Of a DNA stretch of 64,000 bases, positions 12,901-27,123 are shown piece after piece (positions within the stretch are counted from its first letter, which is position 1; the number at the start of each line of letters is the position of its first letter). The position numbers and the translations under genes were made by a program. Source of the DNA: Berghia stephanieae (taxonomy: Eukaryota; Mollusca; Gastropoda; Nudibranchia; Aeolidiidae). The notes under the pieces were generated by a model. The model worked only from the letters and a program-made list of their open reading frames with translations, was not told the origin of the DNA and made no database searches. The stretch lies in assembly GCA_034508935.3 (NCBI GenBank), contig CM067455.1:3040209-3104208 (forward strand), written 5' to 3'.

Positions 12901-15900
12901 TACAAGTGGTCCCTAACCAACAGCAACACTTAACGTGTAGGACGAGATGTGATGCCTGTTGGGCGATATTTATAGTCAGATTTTTTATTAATGGCGTGTG
13001 TTATTCTGGTTTTTCTCAGCTGTCCCTCTATCAAAAGTTGTAAAAATTTGCGTCAACCTTTGAATCAATTTGTCTTAACTGAATCTAGATTTTTGGACCG
13101 TATTGATGCCATATTAAAATTTCTTTCTTCTTTAAGACCTATAAAACAGCTGACAATGAAAACAATTTACGCACCACAAAGTATTGAATGAATTCATCTA
13201 TATCCAAAAATTCTTGTGCTGACGTAGTGATTATGAGTTCACGTCATACTTCTTTCCAAATAATAATAATTCGCTTTAAGTGTTATAAACATACCACTAA
13301 TGTAGTTTGTATTAAATTTTGAAATTATTATTTATGGCATGTTATCTACATCATGTCGCAATTACCAAAGACTGATATGAAATCTCTCGCTTTACATCAT
13401 TTGAAATAGTGATTATATACTCAATATTGTCAAATTAATTTTTGTCTATGCATGAATGTTTCATGAGGCCTTTAAAGGTTTCAAAAACATATTAGGCTCT
13501 TAAACAACACGATACGATACGGAATCTCTATCGGTTCCATTCTCGTAAACCTGCAAAAAGAAGTCTTCTTGTATCTATTGATAAGTCATTAGAGAGGATG
13601 GAATGGTTTTGGAATTTCACAATCAACCATGAGAAGATCGTTATCGAAATACGACAGAGAGATCACCAGTGTCGAATGACGTGGCAGGAAAAGGATCATA
13701 TATACCTTTGATATGGATATCATCCGAAGATATATGGATGAGCGTAAATATACATCCGAAAAAATATTGGACGTCTGATTATTCAATCAGAAAAAGGCCT
13801 ATGCGTTCTGGACAGAGAATCGTTGTTATTCTTGCAGGTGGTGATGATACTGGATATTTAAAAGGATGCCATGCCACTTTTTCTTCTCTGCATCATCTGG
13901 AATATTATTCTGGGGTCAATGCAAAGGTGTTTTAAGACTGACTAAATATCGTTTGCTGCCCTCCATTGAAGCACCCAACTGTATTGTATTGGACAACGCT
14001 ACCATTCGTTGGCCCATGGTCACTTTAAGGCTCCAACTTTGGCAATTATAAAAGCTGACATGATTTTTCATTGTTTCAATCAGACAGTACTACATATTCT
14101 GACCATATATCAAAATGCTAACTATACTCCTTAGTAAAAAAAAATAGAAATGAACCAAAAACAGCTTTCAAAGCAGACTGTCTCATCAGGGAGTTTTTAC
14201 ACGAAGTTGCACGACTTCCCCCATATCACTGTGAGCGTAATCCAATCGAGGTCATTGGGCCTAAGAAGAGGGGAAGATTAAGAGAAGGAATACCAAATTT
14301 ACTCTCACCGACGAGGCAATAAATGATAACAAAGAATAGACAGAGAAAATGCATGCCTCAACCTTCGCAAACTAGAGGAAAATTACATTTCATTGGATAG
14401 AGTGATGCTCGGAATCTTTCTGTAGTCGTTTCATTTCTCCTCGTCATCAGACTGTGCTGATTGATGTGTCCAATATTTCTTGGTTGTTGTTGTAGTTGTT
14501 GTTGTTGTTGTTATTGTTGAACACATATTTGCGGAGACACAGTCTCATAATTGATGAATTTTTACTTTTGACCAGTCTACATAAATTTATGTAATCCTCT
14601 TTGGCATAAACAAAGTTATTTCTCAAACTTTTGCCTTAAAAATTATATTGGAAGCGCGTTATCTTCACCTTCGTTTGTATTCACCAGTAATTTGTATTGA
14701 TAGTTATAAAATGTAGATGTCTGATAGTTAATAATTGCCATTTGTTGCTTCATATTCAAATACTGCACGTATATAGTTTAAGCTTCAATTAACCGAACAC
14801 TCCAGTTTAACGAATTCCTTCAAAATGGATGTGCTGAAAATTCATAATTTTGATAATGTAAATCATCTATGAATTCCGATCCTCACCTGTTATCGATTTT
14901 AATATAGCTGTAATAAACGAAATCCTTTCCTATTGTTTTAAAATTCATGAAAAATTATTTTTTTATTAAGACAAATTGATTCAGAGGTTCATACAAATTT
15001 CTGCAGCTATGCATTGGGGGGCAGCTGAGAAAAGAAGAAAAACATGCGGCATTTATTTAAACATCTGACTATAATATATTTTTTTCCTGACAGAGACAAC
15101 GCCGTTAACACCTGAGTACATTGAGAGAATGTGAGTAAAGACCCTTTTTCTAGTACTCAACAGTGTGCTGCTCAAAGCAGGCCTCGAACTGTGGACCTTT
15201 TTATCAGGAAGGCGAGTTTCATACCACAAGACCACTTAGCCATACCTGATTGCTGGAGAGTGTCAACTCATTTTTTTCTCTCGATGACTTGATGTGACTA
15301 AGCAGGTTTTGAAAGTCACCTACTCAATTCTAAAAGACGAGATTTCTTGAATCAAAAGTTTATTGTGAAAAATAAGATTTAAAAAAAAAAAAATGGTCTG
15401 TCTAACAGACAATGGGGGTCCCGATAGCTCAGTTGGTAGAGCACTCACTTCACACACAAAGGGACCGAGATCGATCCCGGGTGTAGTCGAGATTTTTCTG
15501 ACCCCCCCTGTCCACCCAGCAAAGATTGGGTAGCTGAGTCTGTAAGATTTGGTGGAAAGTACTTTGCGATAGACTAGTGTCCTATCCAAAGAGTAGCAAA
15601 CAATTGCTATATCCATATCACCCTATAGAAACTGGGATAAACTCCAGCTCCATGGGCCTAATGGCTTTGAAGTACTTTTTGAACGGACAGTAAAAGTAAT
15701 AAATTGTATGTAACCATAATCTTAAATCATCACCATTACTTGCAGTAATGACACCATATAATGTTTCTTCCTTCCTTTCCAGTTGATGTATCCCATTGTG
15801 AAGAAAGAGTGAACAGCATTCTCATTGAAAATTTTGCAAATCTTGATGGAGAGGAGACCAGCATTCATGAGATCCAACAAGTTTTGGTTGAAAACGGTGC

Positions 15901-17660
15901 CTTTATTCATAAATGTTGGTCATATAAGCAGATTGCAGACTATGTGTGTGAAACAGCATTTGTTGGAATTGAAAAAGTTAAAAAGGAAATCCGACCCAAA
16001 CATTCAACCTTGTATCCTTTTTATTGCTTGGACCCCTAATTCACTTTTTCCCTCCCATAGTGCACATGGAGGTCTGTGTCTACTTCCCCCCTATATCTGT
16101 TTTCCAACTCGCTATCATTCTTTGTCTGGAAATGAGATTGTTTGGTTTAGGCCTATGGTTATAGTTTGGGAGATGATTTGTTTGGCTTAGGCCTATGGTT
16201 ATAGTTTGGGAGATGATTTGTTTGGTTTAGGCCTATGGTTATAGTTTGGGAGATGATTTGTTTGGTTTAGGCCTATGTTATAGTTTGGGAGATGATTTGT
16301 TTGGTTTAGGCCTATGGTTATAGTTTGGGAGATGATTTGTTTGGTTTAGGCCTATGGTTATAGTTTGGGAGATGATTTGTTTGGTTTAGGCCTATGTTAT
16401 AGTTTGGGAGATGATTTGTTTGGTTTAGGCCTATGGTTATAGTTTGGGAGATGATTTGTTTGGTTTAGGCCTATGGTTATAGTTTGGGAGATGATTTGTT
16501 TGGTTTAGGCCTATGGTTATAGTTTGGGAGATGATTTGTTTGGTTTAGGCCTATGGTTATAGTTTGGGAGATGATTTGTTTGGCTTAGGCCTATGGTTAT
16601 AGTTTGGGAGATGTTTTGTTTGGTTTAGGCCTATGGTTATAGTTTGGGAGATGATTTGTTTGGTTTAGGCCTATGGTTATAGTTTGGGAGATGATTTGTT
16701 TGGCTTAGGCCTATGGTTATAGTTTGGGAGATGATTTGTTTGGCTTAGGCCTATGGTTATAGTTTGGGAGATGATTTTTTTTTCCTTTTAAATCAACTCT
16801 CTGTAATGTACTGTTATAGTTGTTGGGGTTTTTTTTATATGATGATTTGTAAGCGTTTGAGTGTGGGCTCCTGTGCCTGGATGAGACTTTAACTCACTCA
16901 GTCCTAGAGATTTTTGCTACTTTTCATAATTGAAAAAAATGTATTAAATGTACATGGATAGTTTAATTCACCTATCAATAACATGCAAAAACTTAAATCA
17001 TTAGCTTTGATAGTACGCCTATAATTTGTCTCATAAAAATGTAATAAATAGGCAAGGGGTTAAAGTAATCTGGGTAAACTACGGATATAGTCGGTGTTAG
17101 GGTTGAGTGAGTTAAGATGATCTCCCATTTAGGTAAATGCCTAATGATTTTTAAATTCAACATTAATTTGAAGACATACACATATATTTCCTTAGTGTAT
17201 CACATATGTTTAAAGAATCTTGGGAGGATCAACCTAAGAGATCAGACCCGTGTATGTGAAGAAGAAAGTAGAAAAAAGGAGGACAGAGGTATGTCAAGTC
17301 AGAAATCATATATTCCTGTTGCTACCCCCAAAAAATGTATGAAAATAGTGCCTTCATCAGGGCTGCCAACTGTACACATTTGTATGCTTTTTTTCCTCAC
17401 CTTTTTTAAGAATGCATGCTTTTTCTATCACATTAAAAAATGTACGTTTTTGTAATGAGAGTCAACTCTAAACATTTTATGCAAATTCAAATAGCTGTTT
17501 TTATTTTGTTTCTTATAAAGTTTTGTGGCATTTCCCATGCTTGCTGTAATTTTAAATTTTTGTTGAAGTAAGTTTAACTCATTTCACCCTAACCTTCTGC
17601 CTTCGTGCTGCCCACTTTCCTCAGAGATTTTGTTACTTTTCAAATTAAAAAAAAAAAAAA

Positions 17661-17727
<67 letters not shown>

Positions 17728-20700
17728 TCAGCTACTCAATCTGAAACAAAATTGGCATGCACAGTTTTATTTGTCTACAAATATCATGTGAAAATTAAAA
17801 ACAGTAGTTGTATTAATAAATAAGTATGTAATTTTTCGCAGAAATTTGTAAACAATAATGGAGCAAAAGTAAATGGTGTTCGGATTGAGTTAGTTAAATT
17901 TGCATGCATTTTTTCATCCTTTTTTTCTTCTTCTAAGCCTTCTTTAAGAATCTGAAATCTTACCCCTTCCCACGAAAAAAAAAAGAGAAAAATTATTTTT
18001 TAAAATGCTGTTTTCAAAATTACCCACCGACAGGGTGTGAGATGTTTGAAGAGTTGAATTCTTAGAGTGGACACCTTTTACTTCAAATCTCATTCTTTTT
18101 GACAATCAATCTTACACTTTTTGTGTGTTGGGGTTGGCAGCCCTGCATCATCAGCTAATAAGCAATTAGCATGTCTTTTGACGGCTTAGAATGTTGTTTT
18201 AGAATATTATTGTCTAAAATATTAGATTTTTATTATATAAAAAATGCATTATTGATTCTGGCTAGGAGTCCACTAGTTAGTATAATAGTCAGGTAAAGAG
18301 CTTTTTTTTTTCCATAGAGTACGGACTGGTCTATTTTTCCAATAACAGAATATACGTCCTATTGAATTTTTAACTTGTCACAATATCTGTCAAATACTAT
18401 TATGTCATATACAAATCCGAATTATATGATAAAGCTGATGGATCCTTTAAACATTCTGCTTTGCATGTATGAAATTCTCTTCCCTCACAAATTTGAAACT
18501 ATGTCAATATAACAGTCCATACTATTAAAACTATTTAATTGAAAATAGTCACCAATCAAAATATAAGTTTCATAGCATCAACTGATTTAGATAACATTTA
18601 TCATATAATATTCAACATTAAAAACAAATCTTTTTTTTTTTCTTTTTTTTTCTTTGTTTCTTCATCAAGGTTTTGTTGATAACATCGAAAAGTTATCGAC
18701 ATCAGAGTTGAAAAAATTTCTTCTCAAAGAATTTGAAAAGAAAGAGTTGCCCATACAACCACTTGATGAACTAGAGAGACAAAATATTTGTGGTGAAGTT
18801 TTCATTACATTCACAGAAGAGGATTTGAAAGAGGTCATGCCATCTTCTACATTTGGCCACAGGCGGTTCCTTAAATGCATCATTGATAAACATAAAGAGA
18901 GGGGAAGAGTTTACGTTGACCACTCACTTCAATGTTTTCGAAAGTTTGACACTGAAGTAAAAGCTACAGATATTTATAATCAAGGAAAGCTTGTTGATAC
19001 CAAAATAAATTCAAGGGGGAAAGGAAAAGACCCCATCAGAAACTTCCATTTACCAGAATTTAAATATGAATCTGATAACTACAATTATATTTTGCAAGAG
19101 AGTGCAATTTTTGCTGCAGCTTGTATAAATGAAAACAGAAATGGAACAATTTACTTTGGCATTTCTCCTGAAGAAACAGGAGATAGGATGAAAGGAGAGA
19201 TTGTGGGTGTTGGCCTGCCTGAAGATTTAGATGATTGCATTCCCTCTATGTTCTTTCAAGATCAAATGTCGTTGATTAAACATTGTGTGAGAAATATGAG
19301 GACTGTCCCTGTTGATGGAAAACAAAAAGATAAAAATCTCTGTGTTTTAGAGCTTGATGTAGTGCCTAAAAACATGAAATATGATGAATACATCAGAATC
19401 AACGCAAAAAAAATGGACTGTTTGTTCAAGAAGGTAAAAATTTATGATCCCATTTACACTTTTTCTGAATCTGGAACGCCCAGACTAAATCGGCCAGATG
19501 AAATGAGTGGGAGTTCAAAAATTCCATCATCCGTACAAGAGCAGTGGAAGGCTCAGGATTGCAAGAATATTCAAGAAGAACGGCCGAGGTTGACACTACT
19601 CAAAAATCATTTAACGGGAGGTTTAGATCGAATGGACGATGAGTTGTACATATTTTTACTTTTAGGTCCCACTCATGGATTTTCAATAGATGCCAACAGC
19701 ATTGAATTCATCAAACATCTTCAGCCTGAGGTAGTGTTTGATTTTGATCCAAATCATGAATCATCCAGTGGCGTCTATGGTCATTTGGAAAAAAAAGAAG
19801 AAGTATTCAGAGTGGTCACTTTGAATGATTTTGATTATAAGCTAAAAGAGCAGCAAGAAATGAAAACTTTTCAAAATGAATTGGCTGAGTGCCAACTTAC
19901 AAACTGGGTCTTTTGTAATGGTTATGGGCCAATGGAGGAACTGGAAATTATTGATTGGAACAAGACGAGAGCACATGCCTTTGAAACTGCTCTCACTACT
20001 ATTTCGAGAGATCTCACCAAGATAGGGTGTTGATAATCATTTGCCTGTTTTCACATCAGTACGAAATTTTAATTGACCCATGTGACATTATTCTGCGGAG
20101 GATCCGTGACCAATGGATTTTACTCTCAGAAACTCAGTCATTTGCTGATTATTGGCAGAAAACATTCAGGACTCGAAATAAGGTTAATGAAAAAGATCTA
20201 AGAGATAGATGCATTGTTGGTTTGTCATGGGAGCAGGTGAATGATGGGATAATTACTTGGTGTGGAAAAAAGGACATGAAAGAATGTCAGATTCCAGGGT
20301 CATTTGGTGGTTTAGTCACTGTTCAAAATAAAAAGATAAAAGAATGGACTGATGTTGAAATACTTTCCGCCATAGACCCTGTAGATGAGAGTGAAGATGA
20401 AGACAAATTTTCAGCCATGATAAATCTAGCAGAGGAGCAATTTTACCGTGGAAGCCAAGTCGACTGGCTGAATTATTTTTCGCATCATGTCTGTCCCAGA
20501 AAAATACATCTCTCATTACTTAAACAAGTTGGAGATGCATTGGAAGGGAAAGATAACACAGAGGAGGATAAAATATTGATAACTTACTTGTTTCATCAAC
20601 CAGGAGCAGGTGGAACTACATCTGCGAGACACATCCTATGGTCATTGAGAGACAGATATAGGTGTTGCATTGTTAGAGAAATCAAAGATCCCAACCTAAC

Positions 20701-21218
20701 AGCTGATCAATTGAAAGAAATCTTTCTGTTCAAAGATGAATCTCCAAAACCGATTTTGGTCCTTCTTGATAATGAAGATGAAGATAAAGTGTTTCAGCTG
20801 AGAGTAAATCTTGTAGAGATAACTCGGGAATATGATGATCGCTTTTCAAATATTTTTTGTGTTCTTCTTATTTGCTCTCGAATGGTTGGTGTCCCCATCG
20901 CAAAAAGGGGTTGTTCAATGGAGTATCTTGAACAGTCTCTTGATAAGCAAGAGCTGGCTTGGTTTGACAAACGATACAAAGAACTAAAAGTACGTTATAC
21001 TGACCCCAAATCACTGATATCTTTCAACATTTTGATTTTAATATATAGAGACTACCTGGTAAATACTGTGAAAGAGTTTTTGGCTGAAATAAAAGATCCA
21101 AAGGAGCAAAAATTTTTGAAAATAGTCTCTTTCATCAATAAATATGACCTTGACTTAATAATAATAATAATAATAATAAGCATATTTATATAGCGCCTTT
21201 CGTCGAAACCTCAAAGCG

Positions 21219-21253
<35 letters not shown>

Positions 21254-21308
21254 AAAAAAAAAAAAAAAAAAAAAAAAAAACCAAAAAAAAAAAAAAAAAA
21301 AAAAAAAC

Positions 21309-21349
<41 letters not shown>

Positions 21350-24300
21350 ATTCAACCAAGGTATCAAAACAATTAAGAGCATTAAAGGGCATCAATACAT
21401 CATCAATATAAATGTCATATACAATACATTTAAAATTCAATTAAGTAAATATTTCCTGAAAAGATGTGTTTTCAGGGCTTTTTTGAAAATGTCTATTGAT
21501 CTCGAGAATCTCACAGATTGAGGGAGATCATTCCAAATCGTGGGTCCGAATTTCATAAGAGACCTATCACCAAAATACTTAAGTTTAGTTTTAGGAGATG
21601 CTAACAATTTTGAATCGTGGGATCTAAGATTTCTCAGAGGTACGTATGGTTGGAGTAAATTTATTCATGTGTCCTGCTTTGATGCAGTCTTGGAATTAAG
21701 GCCAGTTTTTGCGAATGGAACGAGAAAGACATGCTGGGAAGCCAATGTGAGCCAAAGTTTCAAAGTTTTGATGAATTTATCCTCAAAATCTGATATGAGG
21801 AAAATGAAATTCATCAGATTATTCTCTAAACTGACAGCAGAACACATTTTAAATTGCACAGAAGAGAATTCTGGTGAGAGTGTCATTGATATTCTCTCAA
21901 GTTTACTTACAGACAAGATTTTCAGTGCAACTGGTCAAGAAATGAAAAAGTTTCAAATCATTATTTCCAACATTGTTAAGAAACGAGCTTTGAAAGAATG
22001 TGAATTCAAAAAAGGAACATTTCGAAAAGAAAAATTTTCCCGCTTCATTCTGGACATCAAAAATTGTGATACTGCTGGAGAAATAATGGAGTCCCTTTTT
22101 CAGCTGAACAACGATCCATTCACTGCTCAACAAGTTGCAAGGTTTTACATGGAATATAAGAATTACAAAAGGGCAGAGGAATATGCAGAAAAGGCGACTG
22201 CTCTACTGCCTCGTAATTCCTATATGTGGGACACATATGCACAAGTATTTAAATATCAACTTTACGATAAATTTCAATCATTTTGTCAAACCGTGGATGC
22301 AGAACTTACTGGAGTTGATCTTCAGGAGGCTATAACTCTTTGTCAACGATGTACTGAACTTTTTAAAAAAGAGCAATTGGTGAGTGAGAAAGAGGCAAAG
22401 GCAAGCACTGCTGATATTAATCGGGCAGGATATTTTGGAGAGCTGAGGGCAATTCTTCTTTTGTTGAGTTCAGCTGAAAAGTCCAAGTGTTTTGGTTCAA
22501 AAGAGATTTTGCACAGATTTCTTGTGGATGAAAACTACACAAATGAGAAACTCACTTTTCTCTCAATGGAAGAAACTGCTTATCTAAAGAAGATTTTTGC
22601 ATCTTCTAAAGAAACAATACGAAAACTTGAAGATGAATTTTTGCAGACAAAGGTTGAAATTGAGCCTAATCCTTTCAATTTATTTCATGATGAGTCCAAG
22701 CAAGAAGTTTTACTCAAGATGCACGTCAGCCTAAACGAATATTTTGGAGAAAACTCAGATGAGATTCCACATTATTTTGAAGAGGATGACAAAAGATGTC
22801 GTTATAGGTTGAGATTCGTTTTTTCAAAAAAATGTAATTCTCTGTATGCTGCCCTTAAACTGCAGCACAACAAAGAATTTGATGTATTATGTCAATGTTA
22901 TGATATGATTCATCAAAATGTTATGAGTTTGAATTCATCACTGGATGATTTCAGAATACTGTTGGGTATTCTCACAGTTTTTGTAACGGAGGAAAACCCC
23001 TATTCATCTTTCCCTCTTGATTTTGGTGACATTATCTCTTGGACTAAAACCCTGTTCCAACGTGCAAAGGATGAAAAAAATGAACACCTAGAGCCTTTCT
23101 TGTATTTCACCTTATACAACTTTCCAACAGATGAGAGGCTAAAATACGACAGTCTTGCACGCCCACAAGATTTAGAAACAGTAATGAAACACTGGAGAGA
23201 GGTCTTCAATGCAACAAAAAACCTGCCACGATTAACTCATAGAGAGACAACATTGTTTTTCCTTGGTAATGGCCAACCACCACGAGATATTGTCTACCAG
23301 AAATATTTAGACAATGCGATGAATGGTATTGAATTTCACAAGAAATGGCAGTCACCAGAGATATCATATCACCTGAGGCTGTTGAGTGGTGTACTCTCTG
23401 ATAAAGGGGATTATATTGCATATCATTATAAGACTAGGCAAGGAAACGTAAACTGGATAAATATCAAAACTATTTATCCAATAAAGAAAAGAGCTTGGCT
23501 ACAAAAGAAAGTGTACTTCTACTTGGGATTTTCGTTCTCTGGTCTGAAGGCCTATGGCATTACGGATACAAAGCCATCACTGGAAAAGACTCACCACAGC
23601 ATCTCAGATGGTCCGATGAGTGGACATCCATCTGTAGTACAATTTAAAGCAAAATCAAAGAAAATTGTATTATCTGTCCGAGAACTTCAAGAAAAGAAGA
23701 AAAAGATTACTCAGGAAATTGAGGAAAGGAAGGTAAGTTTAGATGGCTCCTCTACATTTCCATTTTGTCATAATCTAGTCATCAATATAATGGTCAGCAT
23801 TGCTTTTGCTTTCATGTTCTCAAGTTTGTGACTTGAATTTTATTTTTTTAAAATTGTTTTTTGTTTATTTTGTTAGTGTATTAGTCTTTTTTATTCTATT
23901 TTTATTTTAAAACACATGTTCAGATAAAAAAGAAATAGAAATGTTGTGTAAATAGTGCAGACCATTTATAAAGACTTACGTCATAGCGACTTGAAGTGCA
24001 AGTCCCGATTTTTATGCTACAGTTTAACACAAACAGCCGGAAAAGTTCGCGGAATTCGTGTTTCATGTGAACAGAGTTGTAAAATAAGAGTCATAAACTA
24101 ATATAGCCTTCTGTACATGTATCTTAATGTTTATGCTTGATGACGCCACCAATGCCTTTTTGTTGGTAAAATAATGAATATCATTCACTGCTGATTTACT
24201 CACTTACACAAACGAAACACACAACACCACTCCATAGTACAAGGACTGCTGGATAGCATGAGAGAATGTGGGGAAAGCAGGAAGAACAAAGAGATGAAGG

Positions 24301-27078
24301 GGGGGGGGGGGGAGGAGTGTCTTCACAACCGTAGCCTTCATAAAATTAATGCTCAAGTCCATAGCCCTATAGATCCTGAACACCTCTCACAATTTAACAC
24401 AGGCGATTTAGAAATAAACATGGTGTTGTCGTTCCTTCATTAGTGTCAACATGTTGTGATAACTACTCACAAACTGTGAGGCTGATCATTTCAGCTGACA
24501 GGCGAGCAGTTAAGATTGATGTGCCTGAGGTTAACCAAAAATTATGTCACACTACAAGACGGTGATCACAAAACGAAAATGTAAAGTGACTTGTTGTTAG
24601 TTGTGCTCAAGAAAATTAAATGATTCCATTGGTTAAGTTTTTGAATACAATTCACAATAATTAACTTTCATTTTCCAATCGGCGTCTACTCGAGTCATCA
24701 TCATAGCTTGTCGCTCCAACACCGAATCCACTCCACAGCATCTGTGGAGCAGACTCTTAGGTCATGGTCAGTGCAGGTGGGCCCATCCTGACATTCTCTA
24801 AGGATGTGCTCTATCGTTTGCTCTGGGCATCCACATCTACACAAGCTAGTCTCAGCCAGTCCCCACTTTTTCATACTTCCAGCTGTTTTCCCAATTTTTG
24901 CCCGTGCTCTGTTCAGTGTAACCCATTCATTCCTGGGAAGCTCAGTTCCATAGGGCAGTTCTTTTCTTGGATCTTCAACAGCTTCATTTGCATGGTTGTC
25001 CCACTCCCTCCATGTGGAAAGCCTGTATACAGCTGCATGGTCAGGGTTGATGCTTTCTTATGTCATGAAGCTCTTTCTCGACTTCAGTCTACTTGTCATT
25101 GGGTTGTGGACATGGAGGGGGTGCCTTGGGTCCATTTCCTGTTTATATTTCTGGGCTTTGGAAGCAGTGACTATTCGAATGTGGGGAGGTGCAATGCCAG
25201 CCAGCCGATGGAGGACTGGAACTGCAGTCGGTTTCAAGTTACCAGTAATGATCCCGTACGTGTCATATAGCTCAGGGTCAATCTTTCTGGCATGGCAAGA
25301 TCTTGCCCAGACTGGTGAGGCGTATTCGGCTGATGAATAGCTGAGGGCTAGTGCAATTGTCCTGACAGTTTTTGGATCTGCTCCCCATGTAGTGTTCGTC
25401 AGTTTTATTAGGAGGTTGTTTCTTGTGGCCACCTTTACTTTTGTTTTCTTTGTGTGCTGAGAGAAGGACAATGTGTGGTCTAAGGTGACACCGAGGTACA
25501 TGGGGAATGTGTTGTTCTCCAATATGTTCCCATTCCAGGAGATATTCAGTTTCCTGTTGGCTTGGTGGTTTTTTAGATGGAAGGCGCACATTTGAGTTTT
25601 TCCTGGGTTGGCTTTAGTGCGTTCTTTAAATAATATTCAGAGAGTGTCTTCAGGGCATCTCTGAATCTCTCCTCAGTGTTCTTGAAATCAGAGGCCCGGG
25701 ATACAAGACACAGATCATCAGCATAAAGAAACCTCCGGATGTTCTCAAATTGAGGTCGGTCATTGGTATAAATGTTGAAAAGGATAGGTGCAAGTTCTGA
25801 TCCTCGAGGGAGTCCATTCTTTTGTGATCTCCATCTGCTTATCTTCCCATCCATTTCCACAAAAAAGCGACGGTTTGACATAAGGGATTTTATTATTGCA
25901 ATGACTTTTGTGTTACCAAGGCTTTGGCGACAAGCAAGAGTGATAGCCCTACTTACACCTGGAAAAGACCCAAATAGCAGCAAGAGCTACAGACCAATAT
26001 CCCTCCTCTGCATTCTGTACATAGTATATGAGTGCATGATACTAGCCAGGATTTCCCAAACAGTAGAAGAACATCTGTCATCTGACCAAGCTGGTTTCCA
26101 CCCTGGAAATCATGCTGTGACCAACTCCTGAACTTGACACAATACATCGAAGATGGCTATTAGAACAAACAAATTACAGGGGCTGTGTTCGTGGACCTGA
26201 CAGCTGCCTATGACATAGTAAATCACAGGAAACTGCTCCTTATTGAAAATTGACGAAAATATTATTGGTACTGATCGATAACTAGTACATTAACCATGGA
26301 CAAAAACATAATTGGTACTGATCGATAACTAGTACATTAACAAAAATATTATTGTTACAGACCTGCCAACCAGTACGATTAATCGTATTTTAGTACGATT
26401 TTTGGACCCGGAATACGCAGATACGATTTTCGTGGATAGATATGTGATGTGAATGATGTTGACGATACATTTGATACATTGATACACACGTGTCGTACAC
26501 CAACTGTTGACTGTGTTTCTGAATGAATGATGCATCACATTTAATACTATAGTTATCATTTCAGTTGCTTATATGTTGCCGGTTTTCACCTATATTTTTC
26601 TCATACATTTTTGAGGATTTGCATAGAATTATGCATATAAGCTTGTTTTATACTTTAAATAGTCTCAGACCACATTTAAACTTCTGCGACTTATTAAATA
26701 TAAAATTCTAAGTGAAAATTTAATTGAACCCACATCTTTGACTATGAAGCCTTCAATTAAAAACTGTATTGCTAATTAACTTAAACATAAATGGGTTATT
26801 TCCCTTTATAATAACTAAATTACTCTATTTTGATTTATAAAATTTATAATGATCTTTTTTTTTCTTTATTATTTTGTACGAGTCTTGCATTACAAAGTGG
26901 GCAGCTTTAGGAACGGTATTGGATCAAAATGAATTTTTTAGAACCATTTTAGAAGTATTTAACTTGTCTCTGCATATTACATACTTGGCGAATTTCCCAT
27001 CATTTGACCAAAGTAATAGTATTAGTAGTATATAGAAGTAATAGAGTAGTAGGAGGAGGAGTAGTAGTAGTGAATGCT

Positions 27079-27123
<45 letters not shown>

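Noticed and set aside
15416-15490. tRNA gene
   Set aside because: Pol III boxes are present but the acceptor stem does not pair, and the unit continues as a repeated SINE. The same applies to 9705, 28190, 28872, 47012 and 55940.
16140-16777. CRISPR-like array
   Set aside because: Units follow each other without unique spacers, in a eukaryotic intron. The arrays at 27747 and 54075 are rejected for the same reason.
20020-20057. 37-nt mini-intron in gene A
   Set aside because: The GT-AG pairs available do not restore the downstream frame. A one-base slip explains the break more simply.
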